Assembly (NCBI GenBank): GCA_029721435.1 | Contig: CM056582.1 | Span: forward strand, 38,646,611-38,710,610 | Origin: Gymnothorax reevesii | Lineage: Eukaryota; Chordata; Actinopteri; Anguilliformes; Muraenidae | Direction: 5' to 3' | DNA length: 64,000 bases | Shown here: piece by piece, positions 10,601 through 23,532 of the stretch | How positions within the stretch are numbered: position 1 is the first letter of the stretch | Layout of the letters: the number at the start of each line of letters is the position of its first letter | Position numbers and translations under genes: made by a program | Notes under the pieces: generated by a model | Database searches by the model: none | Seen by the model: the letters and a program-made list of their open reading frames with translations, nothing else | What the model was told of the DNA's origin: nothing

Positions 10601-13600
10601 CATTCTACTCCTTGAATTTAGCTGAAGAGATGCATACCAAACACTGTTACATACAGAATTATAATGATGTAATTATTATGAATTTCCTTCCCAACAGACC
10701 CATTCCCCATGAGATTCACATCACTATTACCCCAGGTATAATACAGTAATTCAGTGATGATATGAGGGCAATTAAAACAGTGTAACAGTGGGTTTTGTGT
10801 AAATTGAAACTCTTAAATCAGAACAGTTACAGTGATGAATAAAAAGGTGCGGTGACAGTGTGGCCAGAAGAGGTCACTATGGCACTAATAGGGCAGAGAG
10901 CACAGGTCGCACCCTGCTGTGAGAGGAATTCCTTGCAGCAACCAAGCCATGCGCTCCCTTCCCCATGCTTAATGTGCTCAATCACCCATGCTGAAGTGTT
11001 TCGTTTCAGGCCCCTTTATCTGTGGTAGAATTGGGGGTGCATCTGTAGAGGATGTCTGGACCCTGATAACTTTTACTGCCCCACTGTTCCCAGCCATGCC
11101 TGACTGGAGACGAGGCCAGCTGAGGTGGAAGTATAGGTTTTTATGCCTTTATTATGCCACTATGTTAAGAACAGAGGGCAACAGGCACTGTCCCTGTTAT
11201 CTCCTGGCTTCTCTCTTACAGTAGTGCAGTGCAGAGGATCTGTCTTTATTACACCTTGTGGCCTTGCAAAATGAGAACAGACTTGTCTCTCACAATTTAA
11301 CAATTCTGAATGATTTTGCAGTTGCTACACTGTCATAGAAATTTGCAGTGCGAATTCTTGTACTCAAGCACGTATTTTACAGGACTCCCAGATATAATAA
11401 CTTCCTAATAAGGTTACAGTTAGAAGGTAAGTGCAACACAAGGTATAAATGGTAGAATAGCCAAAATGCTTCATTTGTATTAAAGTGTAGGTTCAACAGC
11501 TTTAAAGGGCATTACAATGGCTATTAAATGTAATTATTAACTAATAAATTAGTTTATTATTGATTAAGACTTTAATTTATTAATTAAAGTTCCTTGGGGC
11601 ACCAACCTTCTAGAAAAGGGAAAATTAATCACAATTGAATGACCAAGTCTCATTAACGTTTCACCATAAATGCCAGATTACTATAATCACAATTTATGTT
11701 ATAAATGAATGATTACAATATTCAACAAAATTGGAAAACTGGCTTAATTATCAATGCTAAAATTCAATAGCAATATAATTACCATCAACATCCAGCATTA
11801 ATAATATAGCGCCACACTAAAGGAAATTGGAGCTCTTGACCTGGCAGAGGTTAGATAATATTCAGGCAATATTCAGACAACCAGAAGCACTTGTTGAAAA
11901 TATATATTAAGGTTTATTATGTTTCAGTAGCAATGAACAGGCAATCAATACTACTTGCATAAAACAATAACACACAGGAAGGATTAAATTGCAGTTATAT
12001 CATGAACAGCATATACAAATAAACTGAAGGTCGGATGTTTGTGTGCGTGCGTGCGTGCATGAGCAAGTCTGAGTACCCGAAAGGGAGGGGTTAAAATGGC
12101 AGCTTGGACTCAGACTTAAAATGGTGATGTAAGTGGGCGAACTCAGATCTAAAATGGCGCACTAATGATGTGGCTGTCTGAGAACCACGTGTGATTGAGA
12201 GTGGGGGAAGTGAGAGGGGGAAGAAAGGACTGGGTGGCAAAGGCAGGAGAATTAGAAAGACTCCTGCACGAGTTAGGCCAGAGTCAGTGTTTCCTACTCA
12301 ATAAGCAATGCGTAGTATCCAGACATTGGCTGGGAAGAAAATATGTGAATAGGGAGAGAGTGAGAAGGGATGAGAGAGAGAGAAAAGAGCCAAAAAGAAG
12401 GTGCAGGCAAAGTATAATGAGATTGAGTGGCAAACCACAGCGGGCTGAACAATCAGTCAGAAAAGCCAAACTGTCCCAATTCAGTTCTCACTCTCAAGAG
12501 TTACAATGATTTAGGAAGAGCACAGCAACAATGTAAAAGGAACAATCCGCAGGTTAAATGAACTCACTCAAAGATCGGATGTTTAACAGCTCAGCAATGC
12601 AGCAATATAGAGTAAGTATCTGCAATTTCCAGATAAATTCTCCTACATACTGAAGTTTTCAAGCAGTCCAACAGTAAAATCCAGTACATTAAAAGATCCA
12701 GTACATTAAAACATCAAGCAAAGTAAAAAACAGCTCAAAGTATACAGTAATTATTACGTTTAAGCATCAACAATTACCATAGAATCGCGCGTTTTCTATT
12801 CTAGCTAAATCTGCCCAGTGTGAGTGATCAAGTTCCTCGAGTGTCCGAGTGAAGGCTTCGGGCGTGGTCCCTTTGTTTCCAGAGTTCGTCCGCGGACAGG
12901 AAACGGTGTCTGCTTTTCAAGGCACAATGATTCGCTAGATAAAATGCAGTAACTTCATAGATCAGGAAAAATGGCAAAAAGGGAAGCTGGTCGCCTTTTC
13001 GTTTTTTCCAAAAGTCAAAGATGTTGAAACAAAAGAAATTCCACTGTCGTCTCCCAGTGTGAATTCTTTGACCGGTTCTTGAATAAATGTGCCTATAGGC
13101 AAGAAAAGTAATTATGGAACAGAACGTGGTTAATCTTCAACTCTACCATGGCCAACCAGAGAGGTCCGAAAAACTTCTTTGTTCTATTCCAAGGAAACTT
13201 TTCAGTTAAATTAGAAGTGCACCCCTTTGACTCCCCTTTAACCTTGCCATGGCAGAAGTCCAGAGAGAAAGAACAATGGGTTCCTTGACTTTTTAAAGGG
13301 GTTCGACATCATTAGTTTTATTGCATTAGAGAGAACGCTTTTGAAATTCTGGGAAATGTAGTGAAAATGGCTGTTCTTTGGTTTGCAGCCATTTTGGGGG
13401 GCCTTGGACCTTACAAAAGCATTTCTTACCTTTCTGGTATTTACGCTTATTTTGTAATCTTAAAATGGTCCTAATAAGCGTATGTAAAAGAAATCCACCA
13501 GATGTTGAAACTCTTTAATATTCAGTACTCATATATTTTTGAAAAGTGTGAACAATCATTCTTCGGTCCGAATAAAATGATTTGCCGAGCATCCTGTCTG

Positions 13601-13735
13601 TCATCCGTCGCTGCGCCCCTTCCTTTTGCCTACCGCTGTTACCCCCTGCGAGTCGCGCACCCCTCTGCCAGAAAACGGACCAACGCATTTGACTGTAAAC
13701 AAATGGGTGTCAAAATGCTATAATTACGATAACGT
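10601..13735. other. Unassigned intergenic or intronic sequence
   Basis: No gene, RNA or complete mobile element recognised. 11500-11800 is very AT-rich. A GTGC(GTGC)n run lies at 12043-12060. A minus-strand AATAAA lies near 11915. 13000-13400 carries purine-rich promoter-like sequence, for example CTACATTTCCCAG on the minus strand, which could be an old LTR. Open frames here are short and look random. Confidence 0.25.
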
Positions 13736-13737
13736 TA

Positions 13738-13853
13738 ATGGTAGTTTGTCAGACTACAAAGGTAACTAAACGTGACGAGGGCATTTTATTTTATACCACA
13801 TATAAAAGGCCCTCGTAATGTTTAATTACATTTGTAGTCTGACGAACTACCAT
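13738..13853. mobile_element. 116-bp hairpin MITE with TTA target duplication
   Basis: The two 45-base halves (13738-13782 and 13809-13853) are near-perfect inverted copies beginning ATGGTAGTTTGTCAGACTAC and ending in the complementary sequence, around a 26-base AT-rich loop. Perfect TTA triplets flank it at 13735-13737 and 13854-13856, consistent with a PIF/Harbinger-type MITE. Not coding. Confidence 0.75.
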
Positions 13854-13859
13854 TTATTA

Positions 13860-13905
13860 GCTATATATTATATATATTAATATATTATATATATATTTTT
13901 TAAAT
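13860..13905. repeat. AT-rich simple repeat
   Basis: A run of TATATA and ATTATA units followed by T-rich sequence. Confidence 0.8.
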
Positions 13906-16289
13906 TTTCTTTTCTTTTTTTTGGAGAAGTCGGGGAATCGGAGGGGGGGGGAATTTGGAGGGAAGCGGAGTTGTTCATGTTCAAATTTTTACTAAGTGCT
14001 GTGCGACATGCCAGAAAGGTAAGAATTGCTTTTAACCGTGGTTTCAGTTTGACCAGCTAGTTACCACACTCACTCAACAATGGCATTAAACTCACAAGAT
14101 AAAACATTTTCTTGCAACTACTAACAGTAACACAATGATATACTTCCCAGCATTCATATTTATGTGTCAAATTACATGGATGGCTAGTCTAATTTATTGA
14201 TTTTAAATTTATTTGTGGGAGCACATGAATGCCATAACCAAAACAGTTGAAATATTTGAGTGCTCTCTGGTGACTTCCCCAATTGATTCACCTCCTTCCA
14301 ATATGATAGGCTATTTGATTTGTTTAAATGATTTTTTTCTTTTTTACAAGAACAGAACACAGTAATCAAAACATACAATATAAGACAGAGTTGTGAAGGA
14401 TCGAATATTTTAAATATTCATTTGACTAAATTAACAGACTAAAAGGGACCACTGGCAGCCTATATCTAATTTATTTAGTTTAGTTATTGTGTTGTCAATG
14501 CTTTGTTTTCGGCAAGTTGCGTTTGTCCTCAGTTTAGCTCTTTCATTTTTTTTTTTTTTTTTTTTAAATCTTTAGCACCCTTTGCCAGGAAAACTCGACG
14601 GAAACACTTCAAATGCTCAAATATGGTTAATTAACTGATAGGGAAAATGTCATTTAGCGAGGATAACTTCAGTTTTGTATAAACTGCTGTATTAGCCACA
14701 CCGCCAGGCACTCCCTATATTCTTCATAGCGATCACGTTCATTTTAATATACACTATTGACAATAAAATGATCCACAACATTTGTTTTAAAAGCATGACA
14801 CCTTTATTTTTGCATTTGGGGACATAATGTGGTCATATAGACATTGCGACCAAAAATTTTTGCCTCCAATCTCCAAAAAAAAAATTATTGCCTACCGACC
14901 TACCCATTTATTTTTCACTGAAATATGATGGCCAACAAAGTTATTATTCCCAAGCAGGCACAAAGTTCTTAAAGAGAAATGTTTGTGATGTTGGTGACGC
15001 TAATGTTGATGTACTATCTTGATGATGATTTTTGGAGATGTAGGAAGTATGGTCCGCCCCTTTTAACTTAAACAAGGCTCAACTGGCATTGCTATTGACC
15101 GGTGGAGTGAATTTGTATGCTAACAGGGCAAAAATCTTCAAAGCAAAAAAATAAAAATGATCCCGTGGTCAAACTCCCACAGATGAAGCAAGGGAAGATT
15201 TTGTTTCACGTTCAGTGCAAACGCATACTTAGGTTTGAGCACGATTCTAAAAAGGCTTTACGTGTGATTTCTCTCAATTGTCATTTTCAATCTAAATGCT
15301 GCACCTGGAACACCTTTGCTGAGATGTTTCACAAGCAGCCAAGGAATGTTTTGAAGAGTGGTCACTTGGCATTTGAAGAGAACGATATTCTGCAGTTGGC
15401 CATGTTTAATAAATAAGGCTGCGATATCATGACACTCTGCTATATTACAGTTTGTTTGGAAAGTGCATCGTACAGCATTTACAGTGAAAAGTTGGAGGTG
15501 ACCGTATCGCCACCTCCCTGGTACTCGCTAGTGCAAGGCCCCCCAACATCAGAGTTGCATCGAGCAGAAGTTGAGACAGCAAGCTTAGATCATTCTTTGC
15601 TGGCTGTATTAAAGCTTGGATTTGTAGGCCTTTACTTTGATTAAAGTTTAACTGCTAGTTCGAGTGCTAAGGACTGCTTGTTGGGGGAGGTACCGTGTTT
15701 ATTTCCCTCACATGGTAAACGACTTGTTTATTCGGTTCGTTTTAATTAAAGGGAACCGTGGCTTTACTCTTTTCTCGGTTACCCTTGGTTGTATTTGCGG
15801 CTAGCTAGCTAGATAAGTACTGTTTGCATTCTTGGCTGGGGATCTGAGATTTAGTATTTAGTTAGTGGTGCAGCAGTCACTTGACTCGTTCGTTAGGTTA
15901 GGTTGGAATTTAAAAGGTAAGTTTTTATCGGAGTGCTCCGTCTCCTCCAGTTTTTCCTGGGCGCTGAAGCCAGTCTGTTTTATCTGGGCTCTCAGCTAAG
16001 CCCTGTGATATTTTTAGTTTATATAGTCCCAATACTATTGATATACTAAACTCAAGCCGGCTATTAGGAGTGCTTATTACATAGAGTTTGGCTCAGTTTG
16101 GTATTTCATTTCTGTTAACTGAAACTAAGCCCCTGTTAAAAGAGGCTTATAATCAATTTACATTGTTTCCCCGGGGTTCCTATTGTGACTGCTGCTTAGG
16201 GCTTCCAAGGTTAATAAACAAATTAATAAATTGTGGTTCCTCGGCTTCTATCTCGGCATTAGTAATTTTCTTTTATCTAGGGTGAGCAA
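13906..16289. other. Unassigned sequence, possibly including the CR1 5' leader
   Basis: A G-run lies at 13945-13953 and a T19 run near 14547-14566. The open frame 15117-15416 (99 codons, K/Q-rich start) is not recognised and has no partner. Sequence from about 15.7 kb may be the 5' leader of the CR1 element, but I cannot place its boundary. Confidence 0.3.
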
Positions 16290-16312
16290 AGTCATTAGGT
16301 AGGGGGTTCAAA

Positions 16313-17266
16313 ATGTGGCCAAAACTATGTGATGGTTGCAGGATGATGGCACTTTTGGAAAGAGATTTCCAGGGTGGGTTTGTCTGCCACCGGTGCCAGC
16401 TAATTGAGCATCTGGAGAGCAAGATCCTTGATCATCAGGGCCAGTTGGCGGCGCAACATAGTTTGCAATCAGTAGAGCTCTTAGAGGAACTAAGTAGTAT
16501 GTCGTTTAGAGAAATGGTGTCTGAGCCAAAGCAGGGTGGTACTTTGATCCCAGAACAGGCAGGGGGAGAAAGTTGGGTGACTGTAGGTCGGCAGCGCAGG
16601 AAAGGGCGTGCACGCACTACAGCGACAGCTCCTCCAGTGGTTGAGGTGTCCAACCGATTCTAGCCCTTGCAGGAACTCGACTTGGCCCCTGACCCTGAGA
16701 GTGAGGGGACTAATGAGCAGCAGGGCACCCTGTTGGCCTCTACCCCTCAGAAAAGAGAGTAATTGATAGTGGGGGACTCAATACTTAGAGGAATAGATAG
16801 CTTAGTCTGTTCGCGTGACAAGGAGTTTCGTACGGTGTGTTGACTGCCTGGTGCCCAGGTAGGTGACCTCCTGGAGCGTGCGGACAAGCTCTTGGACAGA
16901 GCGGGGAGGGATCCAGTTGTCATGGTCCATGTTGGGACAAATGACATAGGTAAGGGTAGGTTTGAGGTTCTGCAAGGCAAATTTGTGGAATTAGCTGAGA
17001 AGCCTAGGAGCAGATCCTCAACGGTTGTGTTCTCCGGGATTCTACCGGTACCACATGCAAGCAGAGGTAAGCAGAATTTTATCTGGAGGTTTAACACGTG
17101 GCTACGAACTTGGTGTAGGAAAGAGGGGTATAGGTTTATGGGGCACTGGAACTTTTTCTGGGACCAGGGTGACCTGTTCAAGCCTGACGGGCTGCACCTG
17201 AACCGGAGGAGTACCTTTGCACTGGACCATCGTATGTTGAGGGTAGCACAGGATTATTTAAACTAG
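16313..17266 (+). pseudogene. CR1 ORF1 with SGNH esterase domain
   Basis: The ATG at 16313 opens a frame with paired cysteines, CDGC and CHRC, suggesting a PHD/zinc-knuckle-like motif, followed by a coiled-coil-like stretch. A stop at 16661 and a frameshift near 16760 separate it from an esterase-like domain. This shows the SGNH blocks: GDS within IVGDSILRG at 16766-16790 (serine), VHVGTND at about 16927 (block III), and PDGLHL at about 17185 (catalytic Asp and His). Esterase domains of this type are known in ORF1 of CR1 LINEs; their role in retrotransposition is not settled. All catalytic residues are still visible although the frame is broken. Confidence 0.8.
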
Positions 17267-18080
17267 GGACTTGGGGGGCAGGGAGGTTAGTGAGTGTTAC
17301 ACATAGAGAAATGCAGTCTGCCCCGATGTAAGCTGACGCCGTAACATGCACTATCGATGATTTACTTTTAAAGAAACAAAGCGTAGTGGGGGGCTCGAGG
17401 CGGCGGCCACATGGGAAATCAAGGGGGAAGAGCATTAGTAATAACCTGAAATGTTTTTATTTAAATGCAAGAAGCATAAAAAAAATAAATTTCCAGAACT
17501 TGAGGCTGTAGTGATCAGTGAGGGCTATGACATAGTTGGGATCAAAGAAACATGGCTATGTGAAGAGGATGGAGATGAATATAATATAGAAGGTTTTAAG
17601 CTCTTTAGGAAGGATGGATGTAATAGACGAGGAGGGGGCGTAGCGCTCTATGTGAACAAAAACATTAATGTACAGGAAATTCCTGAAATTGAACATTCCT
17701 TGTCCTGTAAAGATATCTGCGTCAGGCTCATTGGCAAACACGAGACAGTTTTAAACATAGGAGTATGCTATCGACCACCAGCTTTGGACAGTACAATCAA
17801 TGAAATGCTTTTTAGGAGGATTACGCAAGCTTGTAGTGGTGGTGGGACTATTATCATGGGAGACTTAAAGGTTTACTGGCTTGACATTACTGCATTTAAT
17901 ACAATTTATGTTTAGTAAAAATACAAAATATGTGTGTTTTGGAAACATGTTTTTCAAAATGTTTTTCTCGGGCCAAATGTACAGGACAGTGCGCCCTGTC
18001 GCGCTTATGCATGAACCAAGGTCACGTGACCCGAGTGACGTCAGAGAGGTCTTAATTGATGACCCGGGCCAGCCATTTCA

Positions 18081-18284
18081 AGCTATGTTTCCATTAATAT
18101 GACTGAAGTCCGGTTACGTCAGGCTGCGGGGCAGACACGGGACATTGCATGCGGCCCATGGTGCGTCCTCAGTGTTTCCATATAAACGGCTAAACTACGC
18201 TATTATTGTGAAATTAATCGGAAAAATACGCATAGGGCTCCGCTCCAAGAGCCGGGTGAAAATCGCATTGATGGAAACAGGGCT
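18081..18284. mobile_element. Small MITE with TGTTTCCAT-type termini
   Basis: AGCTATGTTTCCATTAATAT at the left end is mirrored by the inverse of GCATTGATGGAAACAGGGCT at the right end, giving about 15 matching terminal bases. The target duplication is not clear. It is nested in the TTAA-flanked element. Confidence 0.5.
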
Positions 18285-19426
18285 CTAAAGTTTTGAATGC
18301 AGGCTCGCATGAGATTTTCTCGGGGGGGTTGATAATCCCGTTTTCAAAGGTGCAATTTAAGTGCATGTACTTCGTGACAGCACTGCAGGTTTTTTTTTTT
18401 TTTTTTGTTGTACATTACTTTTTTTTTCTTTAAACAGGGACTCTTACTCTACTACATTTAAAAGGTAAAAAGTATACTTTCACATCGTTACTTTGACACT
18501 GGCAACTTGGTTACTTGTTTCAAATTAAAATATTAATTGAATTCATCATTTACGGATTATCCGGATTTTGCAAGTTCGCGAAGAAAAAAGGTGCATCTTT
18601 GAGCAGATGTGTCCGCCAGTGGACGTGGAGCTGCAAATTTATGCACGCAGCAGTTACAATATTTTATCACTAGATGGCACACCAGGATCAGTCGCGGAAA
18701 TTCTGTGCGCGTTGTAGGCTATTTGCAGAATGAATGCTGAATGCTGAAGTGGTAGGCGAGCAATTTCACGTTGCGATATACAACTATCTATCTTATATCT
18801 GCATGTTGCGTGTAAATTTCCTTTTACTTTGCAACATCAAGCATTTTACAGCACAGCTAACAGCTGTGCTAAGCGTCACAAATATGAGTTTGCTGGCCAG
18901 CTACGGCATTCGTGAATGCTATTTGACATGAGCTTAAAAATTTGATTTCAACTTGCTCGCGTTTCCCCCTGGAGTAGTTGATAGATTTTGAACAAGATAA
19001 TGTTTAGCCATACCAGTACTTTTTTATTTCAGTGGGACTCCCCAGTATGATAAAGGCTAAATTAAATAATTCTTTTGTGTATTTGTATCGTTTTGTCTGC
19101 CACAAACAAGAGATGTTGCGGTACCACCTGTGACACCGAATCAGAGCAGGGTTTGTTTTCAGCAAAAATACACTACATGGAGAGCGCGAGTAGAGAACGT
19201 AATTTGACGCTGCTATTTCACCTGGCAACAAGAAATAAGAAAACAAGAAATACTATTTTCTGATTGGCCGATAGGTTGCTGATTCTAGCAGAGCAGTCTC
19301 TTTACTGTAGTGAATTGAGTTCACCGAGTGTTGCGGAATGCCATGCTGTAACTAGGTTCTCGACTTGAGCTCTCTCGTTGTCTCTAGGCTACATGTAGGT
19401 TAAGTTGAATTTTTTATTTCAGTGAC

Positions 19427-19512
19427 CATCTCTCTCTCTCTCTCTCTCTCTCAGGACATTTGACGTGTGTCTGTGGGGAAAATCTCTCTCACTCTCTCTC
19501 TCTCTCTCTCTG
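19427..19512. repeat. CT/TC microsatellite
   Basis: Two runs of (CT)n, each about 25-35 bases, are separated by about 40 bases of unique sequence. Confidence 0.9.
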
Positions 19513-21978
19513 ATTTATTTCACCTGTGCTTGCGGAGTCACCCATATTTTCTGCACACGCCGACGATCAGACACGCTATAACACCACCTCGATTATAGAC
19601 CTTGATAGCGGCTAGGCAAGATGAAGACCTCTCTGACGTCATCGGATGACGTCACTGGCACCTATTTAACTTTGTGGCTGTGCAGCCACAGACATTATTT
19701 TGTTTATTTATAGAAAAGATAAACTGCCTATATAGATTTTTATTGATTTTAATGAGGTTATATATCCAAAATATACTTTTTAAAAACATATTAAGTTTAT
19801 TGTTTGCAAACCCTTTAAATTAAATCATCCTGGTATCAATTGGGAAATGGTGAAAGGACAGGGTAGGGGGGAGGAAGAATTTTTAGATGTTATAAATGAT
19901 AATTTCTTGTTGCAGTATGTTAATAAACCTACCAGAGAGAAGGCAATTTTACACTTGGTCCTCTGTAATGACCCGATAGAATTAGCAATGTTGAGGTACT
20001 GGAGCCTCTTGGGACAAGTGATCACTCTGCTGTTAATTTTGATGTTTCATGGGAAGTTAGAAAGGTGTATTCTAAAACAAAAATTTTCAATTTAAGGTGA
20101 GCACACTTTGACAGGATGCGCTCATATCTTGCTGAAATAAAATGGAAGACACTCCTGGACTGTAAGTCCGTAAATGAGATGTAAGAAAGATTTAAGGGGG
20201 TTTTACTTGAATCAAAATGCAGATTCATTCCAAAGGTGTCCAAAAGTAAGCTGAAAAAGCAGAATCCTCAGTGGATGACCAAAAGTATTCGTAGGATTTT
20301 GAGGGAAAAGAGGAATCTTTATAAGATGTACATAAAGGATAACAATGAGAATACTAGGGCTGAATACTGTAAAATGCGGGCTGTGGTCAAAAAAGAGCTG
20401 AGGAATGCTAGAAGACTGTATGAAAGACAAATTGCGGAGGGGGCAAAAACTAGCCCTAAGCACTTCTTTCAGTACTGTAGCAGAAAAAGGAACGTTAAAG
20501 AGCAGGTTAAGTGCATAAAGAAGAAAAATGGATCGCTGCTATATGATAACAAGCATATTGCGGATGCCTTAAACACTTACTTTGTTGAGAATTTTACCTC
20601 AGAGGGGGTCTTTATTTGGCTAGAGGGCATGTCAAATGCTCAAGATTATTTAGCGGAAATTGAGGTTTGGGATAATGAAGTATTAGACAAGTTGCATAAA
20701 CTAAAAGCAGATAAGGCTGCGGGTCCTGATGGCTTATATCCTAGAGTGCTCGGGGAAGCTGGTGAGTTCATCTTTAAGCCGCTATCCGCCATCTTCAGAC
20801 GGTCTTTAGAAACTGGAGAAATACCAAATGATTGAAAACAGGGCAATATAATACCAATATATAAGAAAGGGGACCGTACCGAGCCAGGAAACTACAGGCC
20901 AGTGAGTTAAACTTGCATTTCGCGCAAATTATTGGAATCTATCATAAAAGATGAGCTGGACTTATTTCTTGAACGTAACTGTATTTTGAGGGATGGCCAA
21001 CATGGTTTTTGGAAGGGAAGGTCATGCCTAACAAACCTTCTGGAATTTTTTGAAGAGGCCACCAGGACTTACGACCAGAGCAGGGCTTATGACATCATTT
21101 ACTTGGATTTTCAGAAAGCATTCGATACAGTACCGCATAAGAGACTAATTTTTAAAATGAGCTCCATTGGAGTTACAGGAGGTATTCTGAAGTGGATTCA
21201 AAACTGGTTACAGGACAGAACACAAAGAGTGGTGGTCAGCGGTATCTGATCTGAGCAGTGTATGGTGGGGAATGGCGTCCCACAGGGATCAGTGTTGGGA
21301 CCCCTGCTGTTCCACATTTACATTAATGACCTTGGTAGGAATATTGAGAGCAGATTGGTTAAATTTGCAGATGATGCTAAATTGGGGGTTTGGCAAATAG
21401 TCTTGGGTCCACTAAAGTGACTCAGGATGATTTGGATAGAATCAAGAATTGGGCAGAAATGTGGCAAATGAAATTTAATATAGCAAAATGTGAAGTTGTA
21501 CATGTAGGTAATAAAAACATTAGACGGGATTACTTCATGGGAGGTTTAAATTTGGAATGTGCTGCACAAGAGAAAGATCTGGGAGTGATTGTTAACCAAA
21601 CCCTCACAGGTTCTATCTATTGTGCCGTAGCAGTTAAAAAAGCTAATCGGATGCTAGGATACATTGCCAAAAGTATTGAGTACAAATCTAAGGAGGTGAT
21701 GCTTCTTTTGTACAACATGTTCGTTTGACCACACCTGGAGTATTATGTACAGTTCTGGGGACCATACTTGAAGAGAGGTATAGAGGCTCGAGAGAAAGTT
21801 CAGAGAAGAGCCACTAAGCTTATTCTAGGTATAAAAGGTGAAAGCTACGAGAAGAGGCTGAAGATCCTTATTTAATTTCAATGTGGAATAGCTTACCTGA
21901 CCATATTGTTGAGGCAGAGACATTGGGGGTTTTCAAGAGCAGGCTTGACTTAAAGCTAGATACCATTGAGTCATTTAG

Positions 21979-22308
<330 letters not shown>

Positions 22309-22396
22309 TAATGATTTATTTTCATCTCCAGGATGACGAGTGTGAATGCTTATCTCCTCACTCCTCACTGAAGTGAGCTCAGATACAGCGTTTATA

Positions 22397-23290
22397 ATCA
22401 ATCAATCAATATCCTTTATTTAACCAGTTAAAAACTCATTGAGATTTAAAACCTCTTTTTCAAGAGTCACCTGGCCAAGACAGCAGCATAAAAAACAGAA
22501 CGGTTACAATAAACACACAAGACACAAATAAATACGGTCACACACTACAGGAAATCAAGAGTGGGATTACATGATCACACAGTGCAATCACAAGATCTAA
22601 TTGAGGTTATTTCTCTGTCTTTTAAAATGGTCTTGAATTCCCCCAGAGTTACAAGATGTGTCAATTTCAAGTCCTTCTGCACTTCATTCCAGGTAGACGG
22701 GGCAGAAAATGTTAAAGCCTTTTTGCCCAGTTCAGTTCTGACTCTCGGGACCTGCATCTGTATGATGTCCTGTGAGCGCAGGACATATCGACTAAGGTTT
22801 CTGCACATGTGTAGACACAACTATGCAGGCAGAAGTCCATGAATAGATTTATAAATAAAAGTCAGCCAGTGAGAGTCTACGAACATACAAAGATGGACAA
22901 TGTGCGACGGCATATAAGGAGCAGTGATGTACACGATAGCTTCAACCAGTGATAAAACGCAAAGTACAGTGGTATACAACATCTAATTTCTTTAGTTATA
23001 GGTCTCCATAGTCCAACAAGGGTAAAAAAGTTTTGGAGATCAAATGTTTTCTAACTTGCAAAGAAAAAATGACTTATTTCTAAAAAAGAAACCCAATTTC
23101 AGTTTGAGCGTAGAAACAAGTTAGTCTGTGTGCAGTTTTAAGGACAGGTTCTCATCAATCAGAATGCCTAAGTATTTATTAGATGTGACCATTTCAATTT
23201 CAACCCCATGAACAGTTGTCAACCTAGGAAGGTGAGATGGAAGCTGCTTGACAAAATAAGCTGTAATCCGGTGGTTGAGACGACCTGAAT
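22397..23290 (-). mobile_element. L2-type LINE fragment (3' part)
   Basis: On the minus strand, 23290 to 23121 encodes an RT C-terminal block ending SNKYLGILIDENLS, and 22820 to 22575 encodes PRVRTELGKKALTFSAPSTWNE, the conserved C-terminal motif of L2-like LINEs. The 3' end has TTAAATAAAGGATATTGATT with a repeated ATTG tail at 22397-22411. It is 5' truncated and frame-broken. Confidence 0.75.
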
Positions 23291-23532
23291 TGGATTCAGA
23301 CAACCTAGCCGACCTACAAAATTGTCCGGATGGACAACCAAAAATTCTGGCCATTGTTTTTGGGCCTGTGTCCACAGGCAGCTGTTTTTGAGCAGCATCT
23401 AGCACCCCTGCCGCCACGAAGCGCGGAGCTAGGAACAAAGTATTCAGCTCTCTCCATCAGTATTTCTGTCTCTTGGTATTGGCACGACATCTCAAGAACT
23501 AGTGGTCCAATAGTGCTCATATTTACCACCTA

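Larger units (their letters stand above)
17869..19814. mobile_element. TTAA-flanked non-autonomous DNA element in the CR1 endonuclease
   Basis: The CR1 protein breaks at TTAA (17865-17868) and resumes just after TTAA (19815-19818 or 19820-19823). Just inside are AGGTTTAC and, inverted, AGGGTTTGC, short imperfect terminal repeats. Subterminally, GACGTCAGAGAGGTCTT at 18037-18053 is repeated exactly in inverse orientation at 19624-19640. TTAA duplication is typical of piggyBac and Kolobok. No transposase frame is visible. It contains a nested MITE (18081-18284) and a CT microsatellite. The exact right end is uncertain by about 5 bases. Confidence 0.6.

Noticed and set aside
9060..13450. Pair of old LTRs on the minus strand
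   Set aside because: AATAAA signals and U5-like sequence are suggestive, but I could not find matching termini, target duplications or primer sites, so only a generic entry was kept.
15117..15416. 99-codon K/Q-rich open frame
   Set aside because: No recognisable domain, no splice partners, and it lies in unassigned AT-rich DNA; not strong enough to call a gene.
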